Source: Lepidonotus clava (lineage: Eukaryota; Annelida; Polychaeta; Phyllodocida; Polynoidae). From it: a stretch of DNA of 64,000 bases. How positions within the stretch are numbered: the stretch's first letter is position 1; the number at the start of each line of letters is the position of its first letter. Shown here one piece after another: positions 23,431-34,140 of this stretch. The stretch lies in the NCBI GenBank assembly GCA_936440205.1, contig OW387136.1, forward strand, positions 28,873,927-28,937,926, in the 5' to 3' direction. Under the pieces are notes generated by a model. That model was not told the DNA's origin and made no database searches. It saw nothing but the letters and a program-made list of their open reading frames with translations. The position numbers were made by a program, and so were the translations under genes.

Positions 23431-23811
23431 TTTGCAACATTCCATAATTTGGTACACAAAAGTTGCTAGGTTTGTTAGGTGTTCAATGTTTTGTGTGCCA
23501 AATAACTTGTTCATTGGTAGATGTAAACGTTCTTGTAGGTACGGATGGTCAATTAAAAGTGCTCTTTTTTCAGCAAAGTAACTACAGTTAAAGACATAAT
23601 GGTATTCATCACCTATTTCCTTATTTGGGCATAGTGTGCACAAACGGTCTTCCTTACTAATGCCAAGGTAGCGGCCAGCCACAAGCAGGTCACTTTGGAT
23701 TGGGTGTATATTTCTGTTAACATTGAACTCTATGGGGCAGAGGGTAACGACAAGTTTTATAGTTGTGATAGGTGACAGGTCTGGTAGTTGTTGTGATAGG
23801 TCTGTGTGCAC
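23431..23811 (-). pseudogene. 3' fragment of a LINE ORF2 with zinc-binding region
   Basis: The minus strand translates to a region with GRYLGISKEDRLCTLCPNKE followed by IGDEYHYVFNCSYFAEKR. This is the C-x2-C…H…C zinc-binding motif found after the reverse transcriptase in many invertebrate LINEs. It is cut by the MITE at 23263-23430 and lacks the reverse transcriptase. It belongs to a different family from the LINEs at 26-36 kb and 52-59 kb, which lack this motif. Confidence 0.7.
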
Positions 23812-23839
23812 TGTACATATCGGTCCAGCATCCTCCTAG

Positions 23840-24250
23840 TTTACTTGTATACTGTGTGCTGTCTCACATTCTCTACCCACGGACCTTTGGTTGCCCCTTC
23901 ACCCTGCCCTGTCCGCCTGCCCAGTCTCCCTGCCTGGTCTCCCTGCCCGGCCCCCCGGCCCAGTCCCCCTGCATAAATCATAAACAAATCATAAATAAAT
24001 AATCAAAACCCTGCATACTCATTCATGTTCATGAATACGCAGTCATGTATGTTATACATGATTATGCATGACTGCATGTTCATACATATTCTGAATTCAT
24101 GATCAATTATGCATGATCATGCATAGTCATGCATGATTGTGCATAACTATGCATGTTCAGCCACGATTATGCATGATCATGCATGATCTCATCTTTCGGG
24201 GTGCCTCGCCTTACGAGGCGCCTCGCCATTCGGGGCCGCCTCGCCTTTTG
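23840..24250. repeat. low-complexity block: C-rich, ATGCAT-rich, then CCTCGCC repeats
   Basis: 23885-23975 is a pyrimidine-rich CCTGCC/CAGTCTCC tract. 24020-24188 is dominated by palindromic ATGCATGATCATGCAT-type units. 24198-24258 holds three imperfect ~21-bp copies of GCCTCGCCTTN…GGGGCG. There is no coding role. Confidence 0.75.
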
Positions 24251-24259
24251 GGGCGCTCC

Positions 24260-25109
24260 ACCTTTGTTTGTAAATCCAACTTGAATCCCCAGCATGAACT
24301 GGATGTACAATGTGAACCAATGCAAATCTTTTTTTTTTAACACAAAGTAAGCTACCAAAGGAAAATATAATATGGTCTTAACTAATATGTTTGTAAAATA
24401 ACACAAAAATGCCAAAGGAAAATCTAGTGCCCAAACCCAATACGAACCCCATACCCAAAATGAAAGTCACATCCAACAAGTATGCCAATGCCAACCTTTT
24501 TTAATTGGGAGTCCTTTGTTATATCTATATAGAATTGTAGCTATAGGTGGGGACTCCCTCAATCAGTCCTGTCTTTAATCGTTCAATTCTCCTTGTTCTT
24601 AATGACTGGTTACACAATGTCATGCTCACCAGTTGAGGGTATTGTACTCCAATTGTTTTGGTCGAATAAAGCAGTGTGAGAAACCAGAAGTTGGTTACAT
24701 AACCACTACTTGAACTAAATGTTTAAATACTACTGAATGGTAGGAAAAACATGCAACAAACAACTGTTTGCCATAGGACCTCGGCAGAACTGGAAGTAGG
24801 GTTTATTCATGAAACTCCAGGTGGCTCCACTCACCGATATCTCAAGACCAAGTAGCCCTCACCATTTCACATTAGAATCTCCACTGTCACCTGCATGTGG
24901 GCAGGTGTAGGTGGGTGAGTGATAGGTCACTCAGTCCTAGGCACATGGTAGTGCATGCATAAACCAAGTAGAAGCCCTTTCCTAAACCCTTCTCTGAGCC
25001 GTGTGTGATAGCAGAGTAGTGGGTCAGTACTCATAGTTGTGCTTCGGGAACCTCCTGGGAAGAATAGGTCCCCAGCAGCCCCTAGCTGTTCCGACAAATT
25101 GGGGAACCA
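24260..25109. other. intergenic DNA, nothing recognised
   Basis: No gene or bounded repeat recognised between the low-complexity block and the SINE. Confidence 0.5.
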
Positions 25110-25505
25110 GACTCAGTAGCTCTTTGGTAGAGTGCCCGCCCTGAGTCTGGGAGGTCTTGGGATTTATCCCTGGCCGAGTCACACCAAAGACTTTAACAAT
25201 GGTAGTGGTCACTGCTTGCCTGGCACTCGGTATAAAGTAAGAACCACGAAACATAACTGGTCAGCCTGGTGTCAGTATAATGTGACTGGGTGGGGTATTG
25301 TGTGGGCCTATGACATGATATCTCAGTGTGGCAGCACTATAAAGAGGGCATTGGGTCCCACTGCTACAAATAGGCACCTCATTTCATAGATTCGGTCACC
25401 GCTCCTGTGGCGTAAAACGAGCTGAAAGGCTTTACCTTGTGCAGTCTGGTAAAAGAACCCTGAAGGGTTGGACGGACGTTAAACTAATCCCACAAACACA
25501 AACTA
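25110..25505 (+). repeat. tRNA-derived SINE (copy 1)
   Basis: The head holds a polymerase III A box (TAGCTCTTTGGTAGAG at 25117) and a B-box-like GGTCTTGGGATTTATCC (25153-25169) at tRNA spacing. A body of ~220 bp follows. The 3' tail (TAAAACGAGCTGAAAGG … CAGTCTGGTAAAAGAACCCT … GGACGTTAAACTAA … ACAAACACAAAC) is shared with the second SINE at 37.0-37.1 kb. The SINE is non-coding and would be mobilised by a partner LINE. Confidence 0.7.
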
Positions 25506-26293
25506 ACGCTAAAGAAAAACCTTTAGTAAAAGCTAAATCTTTATCTAAAATATGGTTCTTTCAATAAAATCGAATAACCAGAGCTCTTCGGTTTCTCTAA
25601 CCAATCGTCAGTGCTATCCATTGATCACCTCGATCTAGTACTACGTGTTGTCGGAATGTTGGTTGTCGTGCCGGAGAAAAACATGAAACGGCCTCAAATG
25701 AACCAACCAATGTATAGTGTAATACAGCCTTTAGATTTTGACTACTTTACTACTAGTATTAGATTTTTCTAATTTAAAAGTGGGTCCCACGGAGGGGGTG
25801 CTAGGACTTTTTTTAATAAATGAGGTTCCAGCCACACCACTACGTGTTGGTCCTAGCCAGTCTGACAAGCCAGGGGTTATTCTCTCATTGAGCATATGTG
25901 AATTGCTGATATCAAACCACCGTTATTCATAGTTGTAAAATACTGTTAATATGTATCAATAGTATCAATCTTTGTCTTTTTTCTGACGCATGTTTTATAT
26001 GTATGCAACCTTTATATATATTTATTTAAAACAATTTTCAATAAAAAAAGTTCTGATTTAATTCTATCCAATCAGAGGCGACCTTCCAGTCCTTACCAGA
26101 ATTACATTACAGCCAGTTTCACAGCTCCTCTACTAAAGAGTTTCAAGGTACCCCCAGGTATTGCGGTCCAGTGGGCCCACTTGGTAATGTTTGAATGTCG
26201 CCATGGTATAGGTGCCCTCCTTTCTCAAATCCCTGTGTCTGCCCCTATTAATTCTTGGGGTTTAACGTCATATAAATAAAACCATATACCAGG
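25506..26293. other. intergenic DNA, nothing recognised
   Basis: No supported gene. AT-rich, with short non-similar open frames. Confidence 0.5.
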
Positions 26294-26530
26294 CAGGCCC
26301 GTAACTAGGGGGTGGTGGCAGGCCACCCCCCACAAAGGAAATTTTTCCAAAGTTCAACCTTTCCTTGCAAAATTTAATGTAAAAGACCCTAAAAATAGGA
26401 AAATATTAAAAAGTTCCACTTTTAACTGCTCGCCACCCCCCTTTTTAAAGTTCAAATTATTTAAAATATAGGCAGAAGTTCCACTTGTGGAACCTCGCCA
26501 CCCCCGCAGGAGACCCTGGGTATGGGCCTG
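26294..26530. mobile_element. 237-bp hAT-like MITE (CAGGCCCGTAACTAGGG)
   Basis: The ends CAGGCCCGTAACTAGGG and, on the complement, CAGGCCCATACCCAGGG are imperfect inverted repeats with the CAG…CTG hAT-type terminus. The interior contains inverted 'CCACCCCC'/'GGTGG' and 'GTTCCAC' motifs. Flanks TACCAGG and TACCATA are only partly alike, so the target duplication is uncertain. Confidence 0.55.
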
Positions 26531-26980
26531 TACCATACAACATATTGGCAAGCCTTTTATCTTCTATTAATTTCTACTTTTGGTCAAGTTATTATTGATA
26601 TCTGAAACACCTCTCATGTGGGATACTCATCTTTTTTTAGGTGGTTTCTTTTTTTTTTTTTTATTCCTTTATTTCATCAGACAGAAATTAAGTTCATACA
26701 AACTTGTCTCACATTGCTGCCTGACAAGCATAGAAACAATCTATGCTAAGAATCATTACATAATATGTTATTTATACATTTTAACAATAATGTGTTATTA
26801 AAATACACAGATTGTACAGAATCCATTAATCACAATAAATAAAAGCCAATCCTAAGTGATAAATTGTATCAATACACACATATAGGATCATAGTTAATTA
26901 AAATTAATAATTACGTTAAAATTACACAATTATTCAAAGACAAATAGGAAGCTTATATAATAGCACCAATAAGCTCGTAC

Positions 26981-29597
26981 TCAATCATAATTTTGTATCA
27001 AGGTTTTCAAAATACCTTTTTGTTTCTGTTTAAATAACTCTTTAGTATCTATATTACGTATGTCTTTGCTTTTCTCATTCCACAACAATGCTCCTCGATA
27101 GAATACATTTCCTTTAGTCTTCTCGAAATTAGGTTTATATGTTTTAAAAACAGGTGCAGTTTGTAATCTAGTATTCAAACCATGTTTCTTTAAAAACATT
27201 TCATTCTCTTTAAAATCAAACATAAAACAGAGTAAATGACATTTATATCTATCTTCCAAATCCGCAATATTGCATAGTCTACACAAATCATGTTGCGTTA
27301 GGTTCCTATCATAATTCTGACTTATACGTAATCCTCTATAAAATAACTTACTAATTTTGTGAATATTAGAATTAGTTGAACCTCTATAAATCATATCTCC
27401 ATGTTCAATAATTGGTAGGATCATGCTTTTAATAATTTGCACGCTTGCAGTTTCAGTTAGATATTTTCTTATTTTGGAAAATAGGAATAATTTATGAGAC
27501 ACTTGTTTACGTACTTCTGAAATATGCTTGTTGAAAGTTAAATTCTCATCCAAAACGAAACCAAGGTATTTATATGAGCATACCTGTTCAAGTATCTGAT
27601 TGCTCAGGGATAAAGCGATATTATGATTTCTGACTTGTTTAACTTTCGCTCGCATTCCATATACACAATATTTTGTTTTATTACAATTAATTGTCAATCT
27701 ATTTTTACAACACCATTCATGTACACTATCCAGGTCTTGCTGCACTTTGTTAAACAGTTCATAGTAATTATTACTGGACAAATAGAGTACAGTGTCGTCT
27801 GCATACAAAGATACATTTGAATTTTTCACAACACAAGTAATATCATTTATATAAATAAGAAATAAAAGTGGTCCTAGAACACTCCCCTGCGGTACCCCAT
27901 ATGTTATGCTTCCAGTTTGAGAATAAGTGTTATTAGCAATTGTTATTTGGCATCTGTTCCTTAAGTAATTCTCAATCCATTCAAAATTACGTTTTCTAAT
28001 ACCATTAGCTTTCAATTTTTTTAACAGAATACTATGATTTACCGTATCGAAGGCCTTCATTAGATCTAGGTATACAGCTAATGTTATCATATTATCATTC
28101 ATGGATTTATAAATATCATTAAGAAATAAAGATGTGGTACCAACAGTTGAGTGTCCCGGCCTAAAACCTCCCTGTTTTACATTCAATCTATTGCCCTGAT
28201 TAAGATGTCGTAGTACTTTCTTATGCACCACTTTCTCAATGATTTTAGCAATAATTGGTAAATTAGATACAGGTCTAAGATTTGTCACCAAATTCTTATC
28301 ACCACCTTTCAATAAGGGAGTGACTATTGCCTTTTTCCAAGCTGAGGGGACTTTTCCAGTACGAAAAGATAAGTTAGATAAATCAAAAATTCTATCAGTA
28401 CAAGCTAAAAATGCATCTCTGATTACTTCAGTAGAGACATGCAGAATCCCAGATGATTTATTAATATTAATTGCCCTACACAGGTCTTGAATCTCTTCAA
28501 ATGTCGTTCCAAAATCCTCCATTTCTTCCAAGTACTCTTGATCATCATAAGACCATGGTTCCTTGTATTTCTTAGCTAATTTAGGGCCAATATTTATAAA
28601 AAATGAATTAATAAAATCAGCCGTTTCTTCTTGACCAATAAAGCCATTAGTATCAGGATCTTTTAAGGTAAGGATTTGTTGTTTTTTCTTAGAATCAGGG
28701 ATCACATCCCTAATAGTTTTCCAAAATTTCTTCGGGTCATTTGCATTATCGTCAAGTTTTTCTTTAATATAGTCAGCCCTTGACTTTTTTAAACGGTTAA
28801 CACAGATATTCCTTGCTCGCTTGGCCTGGTTCCATAGGTCTATGTTATTTCGATTTCTCTTTTTTTTTGCTTTTTTTAACAAATGATCCTTATCTTTTAT
28901 TAATTCAATCAAAGGTGGTGTCATCCAGGGTTCTTTTGTTTTAGAAATTTTGAATTTCTTTAAAGGACAATGCCTATTTAAGCAATCAGTTATCATTTCC
29001 ACTAAAATTTCCCATTTCCTTTCCACATCCTCAGCATGGTCATAGGGTAGCCGATTCATTAATCTCAAGGTATTCTGAAACACCGTGCGATCATAATGTC
29101 TATATGAACGACCAGTAAAATTGATTTTGATATTTTTCATTCTTATTTTTTTCCGTGTTATCAGTATTGCTTGATGATCACTACTATTCAGATTACAAAC
29201 CCGAACCTGTGAGATAATAGTAGAATTTGTTATAAACAAATCAATACAACTATCAAGACCACGTGTATAATGTGTCGGGTCTCTAATACATAGCCTAAGT
29301 CCATGCTCTCTGACCATAGTATTAAGATCCTTAATGCTCTGCTTTCCTTTATCTAAGATATTCATATTAAAATCACCCATTATCATAATTTCAGTCTTAG
29401 TCAAATCTACCATATCCAAAATGTTTTCCAAATAATCCAATTTTTTTTGAATATTTCCCTGTGGAGGCCTATAAATATTTCCAACCAGAATTTGTTTATT
29501 TGGTTTTTGATCAATTACTACCCATTGACATTCGATATCTAACTGACTGGTATTAAAATCTGAAAAAACAGTTTCAGAGTACGTAAGACCGTTTTTA
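26981..29597 (-). CDS. LINE A ORF2, rest of endonuclease and reverse transcriptase
   Basis: After the MITE the frame continues for about 870 codons. Endonuclease motifs are GNIYRPPQ, IMGDFNMNIL and SDHQAIL. A linker follows, then the reverse transcriptase with SSGILHVSTEVI, WKKAIVTPLLKGGD, RPVSNLPIIAKIIEKVV, GFRPGHSTVG, VYLDLMKAFDTVNHSIL, GVPQGSVLGPLLFLIYINDI and the catalytic LYADDTVLYL. The C-terminal region (YLGFVLDENLTF … YRGALLWNEKSKDIRN) is typical of the CR1/jockey group. All catalytic motifs are intact. The apparent start MHSFNGVPMGFYYRAPYEAS in this open frame is MITE sequence, not LINE. Confidence 0.9.
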
Positions 29598-30235
29598 ACC
29601 CTTACACTGCCAGAGGCCTCATATGGGGCCCTATAGTAAAATCCCATAGGAACACCATTGAAAGAATGCAAATTATGCTTTCAGAATCTGAAAGAATTTT
29701 TCAGATATTCAAATTAGAACCAGAGATACAGGTATTTAAACATCGGACTATCAAGTCACCCAAAAATGTTAGAATTGCGATTCCAGAAACCATAAACAGT
29801 GTATTTACATTTGAATTTGCCATACTAACTAAAAAATCATGAAAAATGGGTGAATTTATGTAAATGACATGATTTTGAATTTGCTCTAACTTTTCTTTCA
29901 TTTATGATAATCACAAACTGTCTTTTGCACAAAAAAGATAATGTTTTCATGTTATTTTTATTAAGAGTGTCATAGTTATTTTACGAATTATCGGTTACCA
30001 TGGTAACCTACAAATCATGATAGTACGAACAATTACTCTGTGCCAGAAATTTGCCTTAATGGCACAGTGCCAACATTTGGAACGTTTATATCAAAATTAT
30101 TGAAAAAAGCTTTTCATCTGAAGAATCTAAACTAAATTTGAGTTTTAGGGAATTTATGCACTAATTTTTGTATTTTGGGCAATATTTCAGTAAATATCAC
30201 TTACATTGTGATATATCTGGCAGTGAAAGGGTTAA
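29595..30235. mobile_element. piggyBac-like MITE (633 bp) inside LINE A ORF2
   Basis: TTAA at both borders (29595-29598, 30232-30235) encloses ends CCCTTACACTGCCAGA and, on the complement, CCCTTTCACTGCCAGATAT. TTAA target and CCC-starting ends are the piggyBac signature. There is no coding capacity. It carries a 16-bp perfect palindrome GGTTACCATGGTAACC (29996-30011), an RFX X-box-type sequence. Removing it with one TTAA restores LINE A ORF2 exactly. Confidence 0.85.
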
Positions 30236-30488
30236 TATATAAACTCAGTCCTCCCCCTTTCTTAAAATTTCCCCATGTTCTATCATAACGTATCTGAGTG
30301 TAATCAACAATATTATATAACTCAATCGGTAGATCTTTATGTAACCATGTTTCAGTTAATCCAATAACATGAACATTTGAATCAATAAAGGTTTGGCTAA
30401 TTAGTTCCCATTTATTTACAATACTACGCACATTCAGATTCACAAAATGCATTCCTTTTGCCTTAGTTAACGTGAGCAAATCACTCAT
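30236..30488 (-). CDS. LINE A ORF2, N-terminal endonuclease part (before MITE)
   Basis: The frame starts MSDLLTLTKAKGMHFVNLNV and continues through the apurinic-endonuclease motifs (N-x-RS near the start, GLTETWLH holding the catalytic Glu) to GGGLSLYI, where the piggyBac-like MITE begins at TTAA 30232-30235. The reading resumes beyond the MITE at KNGLTYSETV with one TTAA kept. Confidence 0.85.
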
Positions 30489-30834
30489 ACTTCAAGAGAT
30501 GAGATACATAGTAGGTTTCCAATACTGATACAATCATCACATGGGACATGGCCAATTCAAAAGAAATACCAGGACACATACCGCATTCTAAGCCCTTGTC
30601 CATTTTCGATCCATAATCAATACAATTATAACATTTATATGGCAATACAGACATTCTAGAAAAAAGTGACAGGGGGCTGGTGTGATAGTTACTAAAAATT
30701 CAGTCTTGGGGTCAAGTGGGGAGAATTACTAACTAACCCTCAAGAAAAAGACAATTGATACGCATCAAATCAGAGATTACTCTTATGCGATTCAATTCGA
30801 CTTGTACATCAGCCTGTACAGGTACACAATGAAT

Positions 30835-32268
30835 TTACTTTTTTGCAAGGATTTTGTCACGATATTCGCAAATAATCTCACCCAATTTGTTTTCACCTGG
30901 GATGTTTTCCTGTGTGATTTCACCAGCCTTATCAAGTGTTAAACCACATGAGAAGAGATCCCCACGAGTAGCCTCATACAAGAAACCAACCGTTTTCAGC
31001 AATCTGTCCCTAAGAAGGGGATTTTGCTCAAATTTCAGATTAACCACCTTGGCCATAACTTTCACCTTACACTGATCCCACTGCTGATTTGCACGAATTT
31101 TCTTTGCAATTCTTTTGGCTGCATAGCCATCTTTAGCTTTACGAATATCAACAATTAACTCAAGCTTCTGGTGATGTTCAGCCATTAAACAAAAATATAA
31201 ATGTTCAGCTGAATGGTAAACAATTTCCCGGTACAATATACTACATGGGTACATATTGCTTAGATAAGCATGGTGTGATTGAAATGCAAGTCCGTCCGGT
31301 GTGGGTACGATTTTCACACTCTCCATAGACAACTGATGGGGGAGGTCGCCAATGTCTTTGTATAGATACTTGATCCCATCCAAAACCAAGGTGCTACCCC
31401 TCAGCTTAACGTCCAGTTTCCTCGCTTTTGCAGCTGCGTATAGACATCTCATGTCTCTCCTCTCGTTTTGTTCACTTGGCGTTAACGCATCCGAGACATG
31501 CACATAGTTCCAGGCCTGTAACCCCTTTAACTTATTAATATTTTTAAATACAAGTGGTTTAAACGTGGGTTTAGCAAAATGGATCCTAATAGATCGAGGT
31601 CTTGTTGACTCAGGGTTGAGGATACCAAGGCGATAGACGAGCTTGATATCTTCATCTTCGTGTTGAATTCCCAGGTCCGACAGTAACGCCTTGGCCAGCA
31701 TCCTCGGGTTCTTCTCAATATTCTCCTTTACCTTATCCACCACAATTAGGCACCTTTTTAATTCCTCCTGGTCGCTTACATTTTTTTTATCCAGTTTTTC
31801 AAGCATTACATTCTGATCACTCAGCTCCTTTTGGGCCTTTTGCAATTGACTTTGTGTTGTGTCCAGGTCATCTTTGGCCGTCTTTAGGTCAGATCTGAGT
31901 ACATCCACTTCCTTACGTAAGGCACTTAGGTCACTAACAACCCCATTTACTTGGCTTTGGATTGAGTCAACACGTAAGTCATTCTTAGATATGTAATCCT
32001 CTATGGTACTACTGGATTTCGTTAGCTTGGCATCGAGCTGGGCAAATTTACTCTCAATATTAACCTTACTTTGGTTTTGGTTTAGTAATATCTGCTTTAA
32101 CATCGTGTCACTGTCCGTTGACTCAGGTTGGCCCGCACTCGCTTCGTTACCTTCAGGAATCGGCATTGTTGATGTTTTGACCGTTCCGGTCAGTTGATCA
32201 CGGGACGCGGCCACCTCGCTTCGAGTCCTCACGCCCGACATGTGGTGTACAAAACTTGTAAATATCAC
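30835..32268 (-). CDS. LINE A ORF1: coiled coil + RRM-like + NADAR domain
   Basis: 477 codons. Residues ~45-165 form a long heptad-rich coiled coil (LRKEVDVLRSDLKTAKDDLD…). Residues ~170-300 resemble the L1 ORF1p/Transposase_22 RNA-binding region and its C-terminal domain (KLVYRLGILNPESTRPRSIR; YVHVSDALTPSEQNERRDMR). Residues ~326-475 match the NADAR/YbiA fold: YLSNMYPCSI, YHSAEHLYFCLMAEHH, KFEQNPLLRDRLLKT, a short D/F segment in place of the usual D..W, and PGENKLGEIICEYRD. ORF1 proteins coat LINE RNA. NADAR domains elsewhere act on ADP-ribose or N-glycosides. The combination is also present in LINE B, so it is not a chance fusion. Catalytic competence here is uncertain. Confidence 0.8.
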   Translation of the reverse strand: MIFTSFVHHMSGVRTRSEVAASRDQLTGTVKTSTMPIPEGNEASAGQPESTDSDTMLKQILLNQNQSKVNIESKFAQLDAKLTKSSSTIEDYISKNDLRVDSIQSQVNGVVSDLSALRKEVDVLRSDLKTAKDDLDTTQSQLQKAQKELSDQNVMLEKLDKKNVSDQEELKRCLIVVDKVKENIEKNPRMLAKALLSDLGIQHEDEDIKLVYRLGILNPESTRPRSIRIHFAKPTFKPLVFKNINKLKGLQAWNYVHVSDALTPSEQNERRDMRCLYAAAKARKLDVKLRGSTLVLDGIKYLYKDIGDLPHQLSMESVKIVPTPDGLAFQSHHAYLSNMYPCSILYREIVYHSAEHLYFCLMAEHHQKLELIVDIRKAKDGYAAKRIAKKIRANQQWDQCKVKVMAKVVNLKFEQNPLLRDRLLKTVGFLYEATRGDLFSCGLTLDKAGEITQENIPGENKLGEIICEYRDKILAKK

Positions 32269-32439
32269 CCAGAATGCTTGTATTCACGAGTTCTTGAGGT
32301 AATATACGTGTTCCCTATCGTTAGTTGGGTACTCCGTACAAATTTCAGACTTGAACTCCCACTCGTAACCACCAAGGTAAGCCGTTGTTCACCAACGCAA
32401 ACCTCTGCCCGTCTTCTCTATTTTGCCGCCATCTTAGGT

Positions 32440-32655
32440 TTTTTGACAGATTTTAAAATGAACATGGACTATGAATCTATTGGACCATAAACATTTAACT
32501 ATATGCGGTTAATTCATTAATGTCACTTCACGGTTGTTGTCTGAGGAGGAAGGACCATATGTTTTCAACATATCCATTAATGTTAAGGTTACATTAGGTT
32601 ATTGTTTCGCCTTTGGATAATAGCTAGCTCCTATCGCAGTCTCCTCCTTAATTAG
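32440..32655. other. short flank of LINE A
   Basis: AT-rich sequence with no recognised feature between LINE A and the direct repeat pair. Confidence 0.4.
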
Positions 32656-33600
32656 CTGCTTTCGTCCAATACATAATAATAGTTCTGGTATAATGTAAGA
32701 CATAACACTCACATGAAAGGATGTTTTTTATTTAGTCCTGTGTTATTGCATTTCCATGACAAGATCTCAATTGACAATGAACAGCTCCAAGGATAGAATC
32801 AACTCAATCACACTCAGCCAACGCTCCCGCCATCTAAACAGTCTTATCAGCTTCAATTCCAACTCCAGGATTAAGCCTCTAGAACACAACCTTTCCAGGA
32901 TGGTTAACTCACAACAACGTTCAGCTTTACTCTGACTGAATGCTAGCCATAGCAGCCGTTATGTATGATGATACAATACACATCATTATCTAGACTCCTC
33001 CTTACTCTTCTACTTTGACAAAGACTTATAGCTAAGGCTTGCGCTGATGTAAACACTACGCTAAGCTTACTGAGCACAGACAGACCACCCGAGTCAGGAC
33101 AACATAATGGCCTTTTGTTTCCAAGCCAAAAGAAGTACCCTCCTTCTTAGTGGTATTACTAAGGAACACAAAATTTAGACTTAATGCTGACAGGCTGACA
33201 GTGAACTATGTTATGTTAAATATCCAGTACAGTTAGGGTCTCGTTTAAGTCTATCTCCATCAGACTGCCTTCGTCCAATACATAATAATAGTTCTGTATT
33301 ATCAAAGACATAACACTAGCATGAAAGGATGTTCTTTATTATATCCAGTGTGTGTGTGTACTCATGACAAGACCTCTCAATGACAATGAACAATTCAAAG
33401 GTAGGATCCACTCAACCACACTCAGCAAATGCTCCAGCCAACTATTCAGTCTATCAGTCTACAGCGCCTTATACATGGATGTAATACCATACGTCACCAG
33501 ACCCCTCCCTTTTCATCTTCGCCTTTGACAAAGAGAAATTACTTTAGGCCTGTCTCTCAGTGTAAACACTAGAATGGCTAAACTTGAGTAAGGTTGACCA
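32655..33600. repeat. two direct copies of a ~350-430-bp repeat
   Basis: Copy 1 (about 32655-33080) and copy 2 (about 33262-33590) share long segments in the same order: TTCGTCCAATACATAATAAT, AGACATAACACT..CATGAAA, TCATGACAAGA..TCTCAA, CACACTCAGC.AA.GCTCC, TTTGACAAAGA and TGTAAACACTA. They are ~607 bp apart and clearly diverged. They could be an old tandem duplication or two insertions of one short element. No terminal repeat or target duplication supports LTRs. Confidence 0.65.
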
Positions 33601-34140
33601 TCCGCATCAATACACTAGGTTTATACTATCAATTTTTTTATTTTTTTTATTAATTTTAGTTCATCATACAGACCTTCAGCAACAAGTGGCCGATCTTCCA
33701 GGTACTGCCAGCCTCACAGGTTGCTGGTTTGGGTCTAAGGGAGTAACAGAAAGTAATAAATAACAATTAATAAATATATAACAGCGATTCTGAGCAGAGT
33801 TTTCAGTATTTAGAATGTCACTGTCCATCTCTGCTTTAGAGTCCTGGCCGATTGATATTATTATATCAATTGGGATACTTTAGCTCACCTTATTGCACAA
33901 TACACATGCGCGTGTCCAGTAACGCTGGGTTGTTGAGCAGCTGTAGATAGTATACCAGCAGGAGGTGGGTTAGGAGCAGCTCTCTTATATTAGTTTACCA
34001 TTAGATAACGGGGAAGCTTAAACATAAGTATAAAGATAAAGTTATAACATGGGGGGGGGTTAGTGATAAGGAGAGATAATTAATGAGATGTAGAGAGGGG
34101 AGAGATATGAAAAGTAGATTTGGTTGTGTGAAATGGCATG

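Larger units (their letters stand above)
26649..32435 (-). mobile_element. LINE A: near-complete CR1/jockey-group LINE with NADAR ORF1, split by a MITE
   Basis: In minus orientation there is a 5' end near 32435 (GATGGCGGCAAAATAG), ORF1 (30835-32268), a ~350-bp spacer, and ORF2 (endonuclease plus reverse transcriptase). ORF2 begins near 30488 and ends at 26981, interrupted at 29595-30235 by a TTAA MITE. A 3' UTR then ends in TGATGAAATAAAGGAATAAA and an A-run (plus-strand T-run 26649-26662). Both ORFs remain open apart from the MITE, so the copy is young. Possible flank similarity (TTAGGT) is too short to call a target duplication. Confidence 0.85.

Noticed and set aside
29599-29671. MHSFNGVPMGFYYRAPYEAS as the start of a LINE A protein
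   Set aside because: This is MITE sequence read in frame; the real ORF2 begins near 30488.
32655-33600. The direct repeat pair as LTRs of a retroelement
   Set aside because: The copies are only ~180 bp apart, well diverged, with no TG…CA borders, primer site or coding region between them.
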